In this document: positions 8,671-17,581 of the stretch, piece by piece
Layout of the letters: every line of letters starts with the position of its first letter
Numbering within the stretch: the first letter of the stretch is position 1
Assembly: GCF_009900715.1 (NCBI RefSeq)
Contig: NZ_JAAAJC010000001.1
Span: forward strand, 361,216-425,215
Length of the DNA: 64,000 nucleotides
Origin: Halococcus salsus
GTDB taxonomy: Archaea > Halobacteriota > Halobacteria > Halobacteriales > Halococcaceae
Reading direction: 5' to 3'
Position numbers and translations under genes: made by a program
The notes under the pieces: generated by a model
Database searches by the model: none
What the model was told of the DNA's origin: nothing
The model's input: only the letters and a program-made list of their open reading frames with translations

Positions 8671-9720
8671 TCAGGAGTCGGTCGTGGCCGGTTCGTGAAC
8701 CGCTCGGTAGCCCCCGTCGATCGCCTCGACCCGGTCGACGGTTCGCAGCGCCATCGAGCGCTCCTGCTTGGTCGTCACGGGAAAGTCGTAGCGTTCGGCC
8801 TCGTAGTCGAACCCCTTGCCCGTCGCCCGTCTTCGCTCGACGAACGCGCGGTGGGCGTCGAGTCGGTCGCCGACGACCCGCCGGGAGAGGGCGGGAACGT
8901 CCGCGACCCGGTCGTCGAACCCCTCGACGAGGCCGGCATCGAGCTCGTAACCCACCGAGCTCCGCCCGGCGACCATCGCGGCGAGACCCGTGGTGCCGGT
9001 GCCCCAGAACGGGTCGAGCACGGTGTCGTCGTAGACGGAGTACATGTTGATCAGCCGGTAGGGGATCGCGAAGGGATAGGCCGCCGAGCGCTCCCGCGAG
9101 TCGTCCCGATCGAGTGTCTGGCGCTCGCCCCGGACGTCGGTCCAGAGGTCCGAGAACCAGCGGTTGCGCTCCTCCCAGAAGTAGGCCGCCTCGTAGCGGC
9201 GGTCGGCGTGGGGTTCGAACCCGCGCCGTGTCGCGCCGTTCCGGAAGACCAGGATGTACTCGTGTTCGAGGGTGGCGTAGGCGTTCGGCGGGAGCATTCC
9301 GCTGCCCATGAACTTCGCGCCGGCGTTGGTCGGTTTCCGCCAGAGGATCTCGGGCAGCGGGTCGAAGCCGAGTTCCTCGAAGGCGTCGATAATTCGGGAG
9401 TGGTTCTGATAGACGCGAAAGCTCCCGTCCAGGGTGCGGGTCGCGTCGCCGACGTTGACGCAGGCGATGCCGCCGTCGACGAGCACGCGGGCCACCTCGC
9501 GCCACACCCCGTCGAGGAGGGCGTGCATCGCCTCGAACGCGCCGCGACCGTCGGCCGCCGCGAGCCGGTCGTCGATCTCGGGGTCGAGCTCGGCGAAGGT
9601 GTCGTCCCAGAGTTCGATCATGGGGTACGGCGGCGAGGTCACGACGAGTTCGACGCTGTCGTCGGCGACCGCGTCGAGATCCCTCGCATCCCCAACGACG
9701 ATGCGGTGGCTGGTTTCCAC
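8671..9720 (-). CDS. zim: Orphan DNA (cytosine-N4) methyltransferase, probably CTAG-specific (Zim)
   Basis: A 349-residue beta-type amino methyltransferase: the catalytic TSPPYP motif (28-33) comes before the SAM-binding DPFWGTGTT motif (236-244). No restriction endonuclease gene is beside it, so it is an orphan. Haloarchaea share an orphan CTAG methylase called Zim whose start, as I recall it, resembles this one; the name rests on that and on the scarcity of CTAG in the window. The GTG at 9720 was preferred to a TTG nine codons upstream because it starts at the ETSHR-IVVGDARDL segment. It lies 46 bases after the msrA stop on the same strand, so both may be in one transcript. Confidence 0.85.
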   Translation of the reverse strand: METSHRIVVGDARDLDAVADDSVELVVTSPPYPMIELWDDTFAELDPEIDDRLAAADGRGAFEAMHALLDGVWREVARVLVDGGIACVNVGDATRTLDGSFRVYQNHSRIIDAFEELGFDPLPEILWRKPTNAGAKFMGSGMLPPNAYATLEHEYILVFRNGATRRGFEPHADRRYEAAYFWEERNRWFSDLWTDVRGERQTLDRDDSRERSAAYPFAIPYRLINMYSVYDDTVLDPFWGTGTTGLAAMVAGRSSVGYELDAGLVEGFDDRVADVPALSRRVVGDRLDAHRAFVERRRATGKGFDYEAERYDFPVTTKQERSMALRTVDRVEAIDGGYRAVHEPATTDS

Positions 9721-9766
9721 TACCCGAGACAGACGGCGCGCTCGCAAGAAAGCCCCGATGGAGAAC

Positions 9767-10306
9767 TCAGGCGGTGATCTCGCCGAACTTCTCCCTCACT
9801 TTCTCGATCTTCGGCTGGGCGTGGAACGAGCAGTAGGCGTCGCCGGGGTGCTTCGCGTAGTAGTTCTGGTGCTCCTCCTCGGCACGGTAGAAGGTGTCGA
9901 GCGGTTCGACCTCCGTCACGACGTCGTCCTCGTAGCCGCCGTCGCTGTCGAGCGCCTCGACGTAGGCCTCCGCGGTCTCCTGCTGGGCCTCGTCGTGGGT
10001 GAAGACCGCCGAGCGGTACTGGGTTCCCACGTCGGGGCCCTGCTTGTTGAGCTGGGTCGGGTCGTGGACGGTGAAGAAGACCTCCAGGAGGCGCTCGTAG
10101 GTGATCGTGTCGGGGTCGTACTCGACCTGGACGACCTCCGCGTGGCCGGTGTTCCCCGAGCAGACCTCCCGATAGGTCGGGTCTTCGGTGTGGCCGCCGG
10201 CGTAGCCGGAGGTTACGTCCTCGACGCCGTCGAGCTCTTCGAGTGCGGCCTCGGTACACCAGAAGCAGCCGCCGGCGAGCGTCGCGCGGTCCGTGTTTGA
10301 TGCCAT
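9767..10306 (-). CDS. msrA: Peptide-methionine (S)-S-oxide reductase MsrA
   Basis: A 179-residue MsrA of normal length. The nucleophile Cys14 is in the GCFWC motif (13-17), followed by GYAGG and the C-terminal EEHQNYYAKHPGDAYCSFH region. It reduces the S-epimer of methionine sulfoxide in proteins, repairing oxidative damage in the cytoplasm. Cys17 in GCFWC and the cysteine in AYCS are candidate resolving residues. The gene sits between a potassium channel gene 51 bases upstream and the methyltransferase gene downstream, all on the minus strand. Confidence 0.97.
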   Translation of the reverse strand: MASNTDRATLAGGCFWCTEAALEELDGVEDVTSGYAGGHTEDPTYREVCSGNTGHAEVVQVEYDPDTITYERLLEVFFTVHDPTQLNKQGPDVGTQYRSAVFTHDEAQQETAEAYVEALDSDGGYEDDVVTEVEPLDTFYRAEEEHQNYYAKHPGDAYCSFHAQPKIEKVREKFGEITA

Positions 10307-10357
10307 ACCCGGAGTAGGGAGCGCAGCAACGAAAGCCCGTTGCTCGTGTGGACGGGT

Positions 10358-11194
10358 TCAATCCTCGTGGTGCGGCGGGCGGTTCGGATCACGCGCACCC
10401 AGCCGTTCCCCGCAGTGCGGGCAAGTCATAGGAGTCGCCTCGCGGTCTTCGAGGAAGCCCGAGGCGAGGATGCTCGCCGGCAGCGCGAAGAAGGCGACCC
10501 CGCCGACCATCGTGAGACCCGCCAGCGCCTTCCCGAGCGGGGTAACTGGAACCACGTCGCCGTAGCCGACGGTCGTCAGCGTCGCGATCCCCCACCAGAG
10601 GGCGGCCGGGATGCTCGAGAAGGCCTCGGGCTGGGCGTCGTGTTCGGCGTAGTAGAGCAGGCTCGACGCGATCACCAGCAGGACCGTCGCGCCCGAGAGC
10701 GCGATCGAGAGGTCCTCGCGTTTGGCCCAGATGACCCGTTCGAGCGTCTGCATCCGGCTCGAATACCGGGTGAGGCGGGTCAGTCGGAGGAGCCAGATCG
10801 GCCGCATGAGGAACAACAGGTCGACGTTCCCGAGGGCGGCCGCGAGGTAGAACGGGGCGATGGCGAGCAGGTCGATGAGCGGGTACGGCCGGGCCATGTA
10901 GCGCAATCGCCCGATCACCGGCCGGGTGTAGGTCTCGCCCGCGGTGGCCGCCCAGACCCGCGCGACGTACTCGACGGTGAAGGCCGCGATCGAGAACAGC
11001 GCGAACGCCTCGAAGAGGTGGCCGTACTGGGCGTCGAGCGACCCGACGGTTTCGAGCATCACCAGGAGTGCGTTCAGGACGATCAGCGCCATCACACACC
11101 AGTCGACCAGCTGTCTGGGGGTGCCGCCCTCGCCGGTCGCGAGCAACGTGGCGAGACGGTGCTTCGGTGGCGGGTCGTCCGTCGTGTCGTGCAT
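10358..11194 (-). CDS. Voltage-gated-type potassium channel (six-TM ion transporter family)
   Basis: A 278-residue channel with four hydrophobic segments, an S4-like segment with repeated arginines (about 131-148, RLTRLTRYSSRM), a pore helix and the K+ filter TVGYGD at 208-213, then a last inner helix ending near 248. This is the KvAP-like six-TM architecture; four subunits would form a K+-selective pore in the cell membrane. The short cytoplasmic tail carries a single CPHCG knuckle (258-262), perhaps half of a zinc site completed between subunits (inference). No RCK/TrkA domain is attached. It is the first gene of a minus-strand run with msrA. Confidence 0.92.
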   Translation of the reverse strand: MHDTTDDPPPKHRLATLLATGEGGTPRQLVDWCVMALIVLNALLVMLETVGSLDAQYGHLFEAFALFSIAAFTVEYVARVWAATAGETYTRPVIGRLRYMARPYPLIDLLAIAPFYLAAALGNVDLLFLMRPIWLLRLTRLTRYSSRMQTLERVIWAKREDLSIALSGATVLLVIASSLLYYAEHDAQPEAFSSIPAALWWGIATLTTVGYGDVVPVTPLGKALAGLTMVGGVAFFALPASILASGFLEDREATPMTCPHCGERLGARDPNRPPHHED

Positions 11195-11245
11195 ACCCGA
11201 TCCTCGACCAGGGGGACCAAAAATCGACGTGGGCCGGCGCTACAA

Positions 11246-11253
11246 CACTTATG
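11246..11253 (+). promoter_or_regulatory. Putative TATA box for the ThDP decarboxylase gene
   Basis: CACTTATG lies about 26-33 bases before the ATG at 11279. That spacing predicts a leaderless or nearly leaderless transcript, common in haloarchaea. Support is positional only. Confidence 0.4.
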
Positions 11254-11278
11254 CCGACGGCCGGAGTGTGTGTGAGGG

Positions 11279-12964
11279 ATGACCGATCCGACTCGGACGG
11301 GGGCCGAACTGTTCGTCGAGGCGCTCGCCGACTACGGCGTCGAGCACGTCTTCGGCAACCCCGGGACCACCGAGCTCCCGGTGGTGCACGCCATCGCCGA
11401 CAGCGACATCGAGTATATTCTAGGACTCCACGAGGACATCGCGGTCGGGATGGCCGGCGGGTACGCCCAGACACGGCGCTATCACGCACACCACGACGAT
11501 TCCGTGACGCCGCTGGGGGTGGCGAACCTCCATCTCGCACCCGGCCTCGCCCACGGTCTCGGCAACCTCTACGCCGCGAAGGTCGCCGGCGCGCCGCTGC
11601 TCGTGACCACCGGCAACCACAGCACGGACTTCCGCCACGAGGAACCCATTCTCTCCGGGAACCTCCTCCGGATGACCCGCCAGTTCTGTAAGAGTAGTCA
11701 CGAAGTGCTCGACGTGGCCGCGCTCCCGACGATGATCCGGCGGGCCGTCAGAACGGCACTCACGCCGCCGACGGGCCCCGTCTTTCTCGGGCTGCCGCTC
11801 GATACGATGCTCGCCGAGACCGACGCGGCCCCCGAACGCCTCGGCCCGATCCCGACCGCCGGGAGCGGTGACCCAGTCGAACTCGACCGCGCCGCCGACC
11901 TTCTCGTCGCGGCGGATTCACCCGTGCTGGTCGTCGGCGACCACGTCGCGCGCGCCGGCGGGGTCGAGGCGGCCGTGAGGTTCGCCGAGGCCGCCGGGAC
12001 CCGCGTTCACAGCGAGATCCTCGCCAGTGAGACCGACTTCCCCGGCGACCACGACCAGTGGGTCTCGCCGATCCCACCCAACGAGGACCTCGCGGCGACA
12101 CTGTTGAGCGCCGACACAGTGGTTTTCGCGGGCTGTTCGACCAACACCACGCTGACACGCCACGAGCGCGAGCTCGTCGACGACGACACGACCTGCATCC
12201 ACCTCACCGACGCGCCCCACGAACTCGGGAAGAACCAACCGGCCGACGCCGCCGTTCTCGGCGACCCCGGGGCGGTCTTGGACGAACTCGCGGACCGGGT
12301 TCGCGACCGGCTCGACGAGGGAACCAGGACCGAGCGCCTCGACGCGGTGGCCGCGACGAAGGAGATGGTCGCGGGGCAGATAGCGGGGATCGGCACCGGC
12401 GACGAGGAGAGCCCACACGCCTCGAAGGCCGAGCTCGTGGACGCGCTCTACGAGGCCGCCCCCGACGCCTTCATCGTCGACGAGGGGATCACCGCGAAGT
12501 ACGCGATGCTCGCCCGCTGGCCGCTCGGGCCCGAACAGTACATCTCCAACAAGGGCGGCGGCCTCGGCTACGGCCTGCCCGCCTCCGTGGGCGCGGCGCT
12601 GGCCGAGTCCCTCCGGGACGAACCCCGGGACGTCATGGGGTTCGTTGGCGACGGCTCGTATCTCTACTACCCCCACAGCCTCTACACCGCTGCGCGCTAC
12701 GACCTCGATCTCACCGTCGTGATCCCCGACAACCGCAACTATCGAATCCTGAAGGACAACACCCTCGACCTGCTCGGTGGCGACGAGACCGACTACGACT
12801 GGACCGACATGGAGTTCGCGCCACCGGTGGATATCCCGACGAACGCCGAGAGCCACGGCGCACGCGGGGAGCTGGTCGAGTCACCCGAGGATATCGCCGC
12901 CGCCGTCACGAGCGCGCTCGACCGGGACGGCCCGGATGTGCTCGACGTGCTGGTTCACGACTGA
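11279..12964 (+). CDS. Thiamine diphosphate-dependent decarboxylase (benzoylformate decarboxylase-like)
   Basis: A 561-residue enzyme of the acetolactate synthase/benzoylformate decarboxylase family. The ThDP-activating Glu52 is in LGLHEDIAVGMAGGYA; the C-terminal ThDP/Mg motif begins GDGSYLYYPHSLYTAARYD and ends in NRNYRILK. The middle domain has the usual FAD-type Rossmann fold used structurally. It probably decarboxylates a 2-oxo acid; pyruvate, benzoylformate and others cannot be separated by eye. Odd point: where relatives run straight from GYAQ to VNLH, this one has an extra basic, His-rich segment (about residues 64-80, RRYHAHHDDS). It is monocistronic, with a lipoprotein gene 45 bases downstream. 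Confidence 0.85.
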   Translation: MTDPTRTGAELFVEALADYGVEHVFGNPGTTELPVVHAIADSDIEYILGLHEDIAVGMAGGYAQTRRYHAHHDDSVTPLGVANLHLAPGLAHGLGNLYAAKVAGAPLLVTTGNHSTDFRHEEPILSGNLLRMTRQFCKSSHEVLDVAALPTMIRRAVRTALTPPTGPVFLGLPLDTMLAETDAAPERLGPIPTAGSGDPVELDRAADLLVAADSPVLVVGDHVARAGGVEAAVRFAEAAGTRVHSEILASETDFPGDHDQWVSPIPPNEDLAATLLSADTVVFAGCSTNTTLTRHERELVDDDTTCIHLTDAPHELGKNQPADAAVLGDPGAVLDELADRVRDRLDEGTRTERLDAVAATKEMVAGQIAGIGTGDEESPHASKAELVDALYEAAPDAFIVDEGITAKYAMLARWPLGPEQYISNKGGGLGYGLPASVGAALAESLRDEPRDVMGFVGDGSYLYYPHSLYTAARYDLDLTVVIPDNRNYRILKDNTLDLLGGDETDYDWTDMEFAPPVDIPTNAESHGARGELVESPEDIAAAVTSALDRDGPDVLDVLVHD

Positions 12965-13009
12965 GACCACCACAACGCACATATCGCTGGTTTGCCGAGA
13001 TGTGAACGA

Positions 13010-13915
13010 ATGGCCCGTTCGGTTCCGGTTCTGGTCCTCGTGCTGGCGCTCGTTCTCGCGGGCTGCAACGGCTTCGTCTCCGATGACGACACCCCCACGG
13101 AGACGGTCACGCCGGTCGCGGTGCCCACCGACGAGCCAACGCCGACGCCGACCCCACAGCTCGCCCCCGGTCTCGACGAAACGGGCGTCACCGACCCCGT
13201 CGAGCTCGGCGAGGCCCACGCCGCCGTGCTCGACAACCGCTCGTTCACGGTCCACAGCGAGACGACGGTCCGCTTCGCCAACGGCAGCATCTACCGACAC
13301 GACGAGCGGATCGGACGGTTCGCGGCGAACCGAAGTCGGTACCACGTCTCGTCGAACGGCTCCGGGTCGGTACCGATTCGCAACGCCTCGTGGTACAGCG
13401 TCGAAGCCTGGTCGGACGGGTCGCAGGTCCTCACCGCACAGCGGATCGACGGGGACACGTCCTACGACACGCAACGCGGTCTCGACGGGAGCCCGGCATC
13501 GGTTCGCGAGGGCTACAACGGGTTCTTCCGGTTCGAACCGGGGACCGGACAGGCGGTCTACACGGTGTTCGGCGCGACCGAGACCCGGTTCGTCGGCGAG
13601 ACGCGTCGAAACGGGGATCGGTTCTATCAGGTCACGGCGACCGACGTGACGAACCCGGACGCGTTCGCCGACGGGGGCGTCGAGGAGCTCCGGTATCCCT
13701 CGCTTCGCGCGCTGATCGCGCCCACTGGCCTCGTTCGCGAGTACCGCCTCGATTACACCGCGACGCTCGACGGCTCGGGGGCCCCGAACGAGACGGGGCG
13801 AACGGTCCACGTCGACCGCTGGGTGAGCTACACCGACATCGGGACCACAACGGTCGAGCGCCCGTCGTGGTACGACGAAGCCGTCGCGAATGCCTCGACG
13901 ACCACGGAATCATAG
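13010..13915 (+). CDS. Secreted lipoprotein of unknown function
   Basis: A 301-residue protein with a signal peptide and lipobox: a hydrophobic run (residues 5-17) ends in LAGC with Cys19 as the predicted lipidated residue. A threonine/proline-rich linker (about 30-50, PTPTPTPQ) follows, then a beta-rich domain with repeated charged and aromatic residues, consistent with a haloarchaeal surface lipoprotein. I do not recognise the folded domain. ATG 13010 was chosen because it places the hydrophobic run right at the N-terminus. It lies downstream of the decarboxylase and converges with the FAD oxidase gene. Confidence 0.85.
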   Translation: MARSVPVLVLVLALVLAGCNGFVSDDDTPTETVTPVAVPTDEPTPTPTPQLAPGLDETGVTDPVELGEAHAAVLDNRSFTVHSETTVRFANGSIYRHDERIGRFAANRSRYHVSSNGSGSVPIRNASWYSVEAWSDGSQVLTAQRIDGDTSYDTQRGLDGSPASVREGYNGFFRFEPGTGQAVYTVFGATETRFVGETRRNGDRFYQVTATDVTNPDAFADGGVEELRYPSLRALIAPTGLVREYRLDYTATLDGSGAPNETGRTVHVDRWVSYTDIGTTTVERPSWYDEAVANASTTTES

Positions 13916-13916
13916 T

Positions 13917-15335
13917 CTACTCGGGTGGGTCGACCCACAGCCGCTCGCCGTCGAGGGTCTCGGGGAAGATCTTCCCCGGGTTGAGGGTGTCCGTTGGGTC
14001 GAGCGCGTGCTTGACCGTGCGCATCGCCTCGACGCCCGCCTCGCCGTGTTCGGCCACGAGGTACTTGCGCTTTCCCTGGCCGACGCCGTGTTCGCCGGTC
14101 GAGGTGCCGCCGAGTTCGATCGCGCGCTCGACGATGGCGTCCGAGACCGCCGTGCCCGCCGCGCGTTCGTCCGGGTCGTCGAGGTCCACGAGCACGTTGT
14201 AGTGGACGTTGCCGTCGCCCGCGTGCCCGAAACACAGCACGTCGAGGCCGTGCGCCGCGGCCTCGTCCTTCGCGAACCGAACCATCGCCGGGTAGTCGCT
14301 GATGGGGACGGTGACGTCGCCGGGTTTGACGGGTCGGCGCGGCGGGTCGTAGGCGACCATCGCTGGGGCGAGGTCGCGGCGGGCCTGCCAGAGCCGCTCC
14401 ATCGCCTCGCCCGCGCCGACCTCGAACCCCGTCGCGCCGCACCGTTCGAACACCTCGCGGCAGGTCTCGACCTCGGTCCCGACACCGTGGTTCGCGTGGA
14501 ATTCGAGGAAAACCAGCGGCGATTCGGGGAGATCGGTACCGGAGTAGGCGTTGGCGACCGCGGCGCTCAGCGGGTCGAGGAGTTCGATCGTGGCGACGTC
14601 GACCCCCGCTTGCATCGTCGCCGAGACCGCCTCGGCCGCGGCGTCGAGGTCGTCGAACGTCGCCCGCCCGCCGCGGACCTGTTTCGGTCGGCGGGCGAGC
14701 TCGAACGTGATCCGTGTCACCACACCGAGCGTGCCCTCGCTTCCGACGAGGAGGTCGGTCAGATTGTAGCCGCTGGAGGTCTTCTTCGCCCGACTCCCGG
14801 TCTCGATGACGGTCCCGTCAGCGAGCACGGCTTCGAGCCCGAGCACCCAGTCGTGGACCTCGCCGTACTTCACGGTCTTCGCCCCACTGGCGTCGTTCGC
14901 CACCATCCCGCCGACCGTCGAGATGTCGGCGGACTGCGGGAGCGGCGGGAGGAAGAGGTCCGCTTCGTCGACCGCGTCGTTTACGGCGGAGCCGAACACG
15001 CCCGGCTCGACGTCGACCTGAAAGTCCGCGGGGTGGACGTCGAGCACCGAGTCCATCCGCGTGAGGTCCATGCTCACGCCGCGATGGGCCGGCAGCGCGT
15101 TACCTTCGAGCCCCGTGCCCGCCGCGTAGGGCGTCACCGGAACGCCTCGCCGGGTGGCGGCCGCGAGCACCGCGCTGACTTCCTCGGTGGCCTCGGGCCA
15201 GCAGACCGCGTCGGGCATGACGTCCTCGCCGGGCGGCGTTCCCCAGTCGGCGGCGTGGTCGCCGCGCTCGTCGTCGCCGAACGAGACCCGGTCGTCCGGG
15301 AGGTGGTCGGTCAGAAACGAACACTCGTGAGTCAT
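13917..15335 (-). CDS. glcD: FAD-binding oxidase (glycolate oxidase GlcD / D-lactate dehydrogenase type)
   Basis: A 472-residue FAD-linked oxidase. The PCMH-type FAD domain shows PYAAGTGLEGNALPAHRGVSMDL and TVGGMVANDASGAKTVKYG with GSEGTLGVVT. The C-terminal domain has the metal site motif FGHAGDGNVHYN and ends in GEHGVGQGKRKYL and DPTDTLNPGKIF, all standard for GlcD and D-LDH. It oxidises a 2-hydroxy acid such as D-lactate or glycolate and passes electrons to the membrane. No GlcE/GlcF or iron-sulfur partner gene is next to it. The gene ends one base after the lipoprotein stop on the opposite strand. Confidence 0.92.
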   Translation of the reverse strand: MTHECSFLTDHLPDDRVSFGDDERGDHAADWGTPPGEDVMPDAVCWPEATEEVSAVLAAATRRGVPVTPYAAGTGLEGNALPAHRGVSMDLTRMDSVLDVHPADFQVDVEPGVFGSAVNDAVDEADLFLPPLPQSADISTVGGMVANDASGAKTVKYGEVHDWVLGLEAVLADGTVIETGSRAKKTSSGYNLTDLLVGSEGTLGVVTRITFELARRPKQVRGGRATFDDLDAAAEAVSATMQAGVDVATIELLDPLSAAVANAYSGTDLPESPLVFLEFHANHGVGTEVETCREVFERCGATGFEVGAGEAMERLWQARRDLAPAMVAYDPPRRPVKPGDVTVPISDYPAMVRFAKDEAAAHGLDVLCFGHAGDGNVHYNVLVDLDDPDERAAGTAVSDAIVERAIELGGTSTGEHGVGQGKRKYLVAEHGEAGVEAMRTVKHALDPTDTLNPGKIFPETLDGERLWVDPPE

Positions 15336-15417
15336 GCCGGTCGTCCGTCCGCCGCGGGCATAAACCTCAAGGGAGAGGTGGCGGGCGGACACCGCTCGAA
15401 ACGGGCTCGGACCGTGC

Positions 15418-15822
15418 TCATCCCCCGAGTAACCACCGCCGGAGACGCACGAGCGCGCCACCCCGCGCCGTCGTTCGGGTCGTGAGCTCGTCGACCGCCG
15501 CCTGCACCCGTTCGACCGGGTCGGTGTCGAACACCTCGTCGGCGAGCCGGGCGAGGAGCCACTCGGTCGCCTCGACGGCGTCGGCGAGGTCGTCGTAGGA
15601 GCCCACCCTGAAGTCGTGGGTGACGGGACCGCGGTCGGCCAGGCGCATCGAGAGGTGGAGGCGGAAGACGTCCGGGCCATCCGACCCTCGCTCGCCGAGC
15701 CGAACCTCGATGGTGGTCGTCTCGGACGGCCGGTACCGATAGCGATGCCAGCGCATCCCGCCGGCCTCCAACGTCGCCGGCGTCGCCCACCCTGCCGGCG
15801 GCTCGACCCGATCGTCGACCAT
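15418..15822 (-). CDS. Conserved-looking hypothetical protein
   Basis: A 134-residue soluble protein rich in charged residues, with alternating strands (RWHRYRYRPSETTTIEV) and a helix that ends in DTDPVERVQAAVDEL, then an arginine-rich C-terminus (RLRRWLLGG). I do not recognise a family. GC-rich third positions and acidic content support coding. A TATA-like TTTGATAAG on the minus strand at about 15846-15854 fits a promoter 25-30 bases upstream. It lies 82 bases upstream of the FAD oxidase start on the same strand and could be co-transcribed. Confidence 0.75.
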   Translation of the reverse strand: MVDDRVEPPAGWATPATLEAGGMRWHRYRYRPSETTTIEVRLGERGSDGPDVFRLHLSMRLADRGPVTHDFRVGSYDDLADAVEATEWLLARLADEVFDTDPVERVQAAVDELTTRTTARGGALVRLRRWLLGG

Positions 15823-16007
15823 ACCGGAGGGAACACGGCCCGTCCTTATCAAACCGATTCCCCGGTCCCCGGATGCAGCCTCGGCGACCGCGACGGGGAC
15901 CACCGACGCCGATGGCTCCGACGACTGACGGGATCGTCCGATCCCAGTTTGGGTCCGTCCATACCCGGTAACCGTGCTTTCCGGTTCTGGATCGAACAGT
16001 CTCTCTC

Positions 16008-16799
16008 CTATCCGATGTCCATCCGTTCGAACCGAACCCGACTGGCGAGCACCAGCGCCGCCGTGATGCCGAGGAGGACCAGCGCGCCAGCGAGGTCGTA
16101 GGTCCCGCCGACCAGGATCGCGTTCGGGTCGAAGTACGCCATCGGCGCGAGGGTGCCGAGCCACGAGACGTCGGAACCCACTACGAGCGATTCGAGGAGG
16201 TAGAGACCGAACAGTGTCCCGACCGCGGCGTTGCGCGCGGTCTCGACCCGGTCGAAGACCACCGAACACCCCAGTCCGATCGCCCCACAGCAGAGCAGAT
16301 ACGGGATCGAGAGCAGGTGGAGCGCCGCGAGGTCGGCGACCGCGACCGGCTCCTCGACCAGCCACGACCCGGCGACGAGCACCACGGGAACCACCACGCT
16401 GGCGACGAGGACGGGAACGAGCAACGAGAGGAACTTCTCGACGAGCACGCGTGAGCGCGGGACCGGAGCCGCGAGCAGCGTCTCCATCCGGTGGGTGTCG
16501 ACGTCGCCCGCGACCGACTCGGCGGCGCTGTAGGCCAGGTAGATCCCGAAGAAGAGCCCCCAGAACAGGGTGTAGTACTCGCCGGCGAGCAACCCCTCGA
16601 CGCTCGTGAGGCTTTCGAGACCGAAGGCCGCCCGGAACTGCGGCGGGAGCGCGTCCGCGAGGCTCTGGACCTCGCTTCCGGCGACGATCTGCGGTGCGAG
16701 CGCGAGGAAGACCAGCCCCAGCAGCGAGAACGCGGCGCTGACGCCGAGCGCGCCTCGAACCCGGTGACGAGCCTCGTAGCGCAGGATCTCGAAGGTCAT
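16008..16799 (-). CDS. ABC-2 type transporter permease (second of a pair)
   Basis: A 263-residue membrane protein with about six hydrophobic segments. It opens with TFEILRYEARHRVRGA and has the segment order of ABC-2 permeases (NatB/DrrB-like). Several stretches match the adjacent permease gene: a LAYxxAxSxAGxV segment, DTHRMETLLAAPVPRSRVLVE versus the neighbour's RLDTLLATPVSRARVVAE, PYLLCCGAIGL, and FDPNAILVGGTYDL near the C-terminus. It is therefore a tandem paralogue. Its ATG overlaps the stop of that gene by four bases (ATGA). The pair probably forms a heterodimeric export pore. Confidence 0.92.
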   Translation of the reverse strand: MTFEILRYEARHRVRGALGVSAAFSLLGLVFLALAPQIVAGSEVQSLADALPPQFRAAFGLESLTSVEGLLAGEYYTLFWGLFFGIYLAYSAAESVAGDVDTHRMETLLAAPVPRSRVLVEKFLSLLVPVLVASVVVPVVLVAGSWLVEEPVAVADLAALHLLSIPYLLCCGAIGLGCSVVFDRVETARNAAVGTLFGLYLLESLVVGSDVSWLGTLAPMAYFDPNAILVGGTYDLAGALVLLGITAALVLASRVRFERMDIG

Positions 16800-17581
16800 C
16801 CCAGATCCATCCTCCGGAAGCGGAGCTGACTCGCGACGACGAGCACGAGGGTAGCGGCGAGCAGGACCGCTGCGCCCCCGAGGTCGTAGGTGCCGTCGAG
16901 CAGGATCGCGCTCGGGTCGAAGTAGTGCATCGGTGTGAACCGTTCGACGACCGCGTAGTCGGTGCCGGTGACCAGGGTCCGGGCGAGGAAGGCCACCACG
17001 AGCGCGCCGACGGCTCCGCGCTGGGCGAGGCGCTCCTCGGGCAGGAACACCGAGAACGCGAGCCCGATCGCCGCACAGCACAGTAGATATGGAACGGCGA
17101 GGACGTGCAGTGCGATCAGGTTCTGGGTGTTCACGGGGTCGTCGATGAGCCAGCCACCGACGTATATCACCACGGGTGTGACCGCGTTGACCGCGAGGAT
17201 CGGGACGAGGATCGAGGCGAACGACTCGGCGACGACCCGTGCCCGGGAGACCGGCGTGGCGAGGAGGGTGTCCAGCCGCCCGCTCTCGACCCCGCCCGCG
17301 ACGAGTGAAGCCGTAGTGTAGGCGAGGTAGAGCCCGAGCACCAGCACCCAGCCGAACTGGTAGAGCTCGACCGACAGCAGCCCGGCGAGGCTGTCGAGGC
17401 TCTCGATCCCGAAGCCGACGACCAGCTGGTCGGGATAGCTCTCCAGGATGGCGTCGAGGTCGACGTTCGTGAACGAGGGCGTGAGCGCCACGAACATCGT
17501 GCCGTAGAAACACGCCGCGGCGGTGATCGCGCCCGCCACGACGAGCCGGCGTTCGCCTTCGTAGCGTGCGACCTCAAGCAT
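16796..17581 (-). CDS. ABC-2 type transporter permease (first of a pair)
   Basis: A 261-residue six-segment membrane protein, paralogous to the next gene. Its start overlaps the end of the ATPase gene by eight bases and its stop overlaps the second permease start by four, giving a strict ATPase-permease-permease operon. Both permeases keep the conserved cytoplasmic TLLATPVSRAR segment that usually contacts the ATPase. The exported substrate (Na+, drug, lipid, peptide) cannot be deduced. Confidence 0.92.
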   Translation of the reverse strand: MLEVARYEGERRLVVAGAITAAACFYGTMFVALTPSFTNVDLDAILESYPDQLVVGFGIESLDSLAGLLSVELYQFGWVLVLGLYLAYTTASLVAGGVESGRLDTLLATPVSRARVVAESFASILVPILAVNAVTPVVIYVGGWLIDDPVNTQNLIALHVLAVPYLLCCAAIGLAFSVFLPEERLAQRGAVGALVVAFLARTLVTGTDYAVVERFTPMHYFDPSAILLDGTYDLGGAAVLLAATLVLVVASQLRFRRMDLG

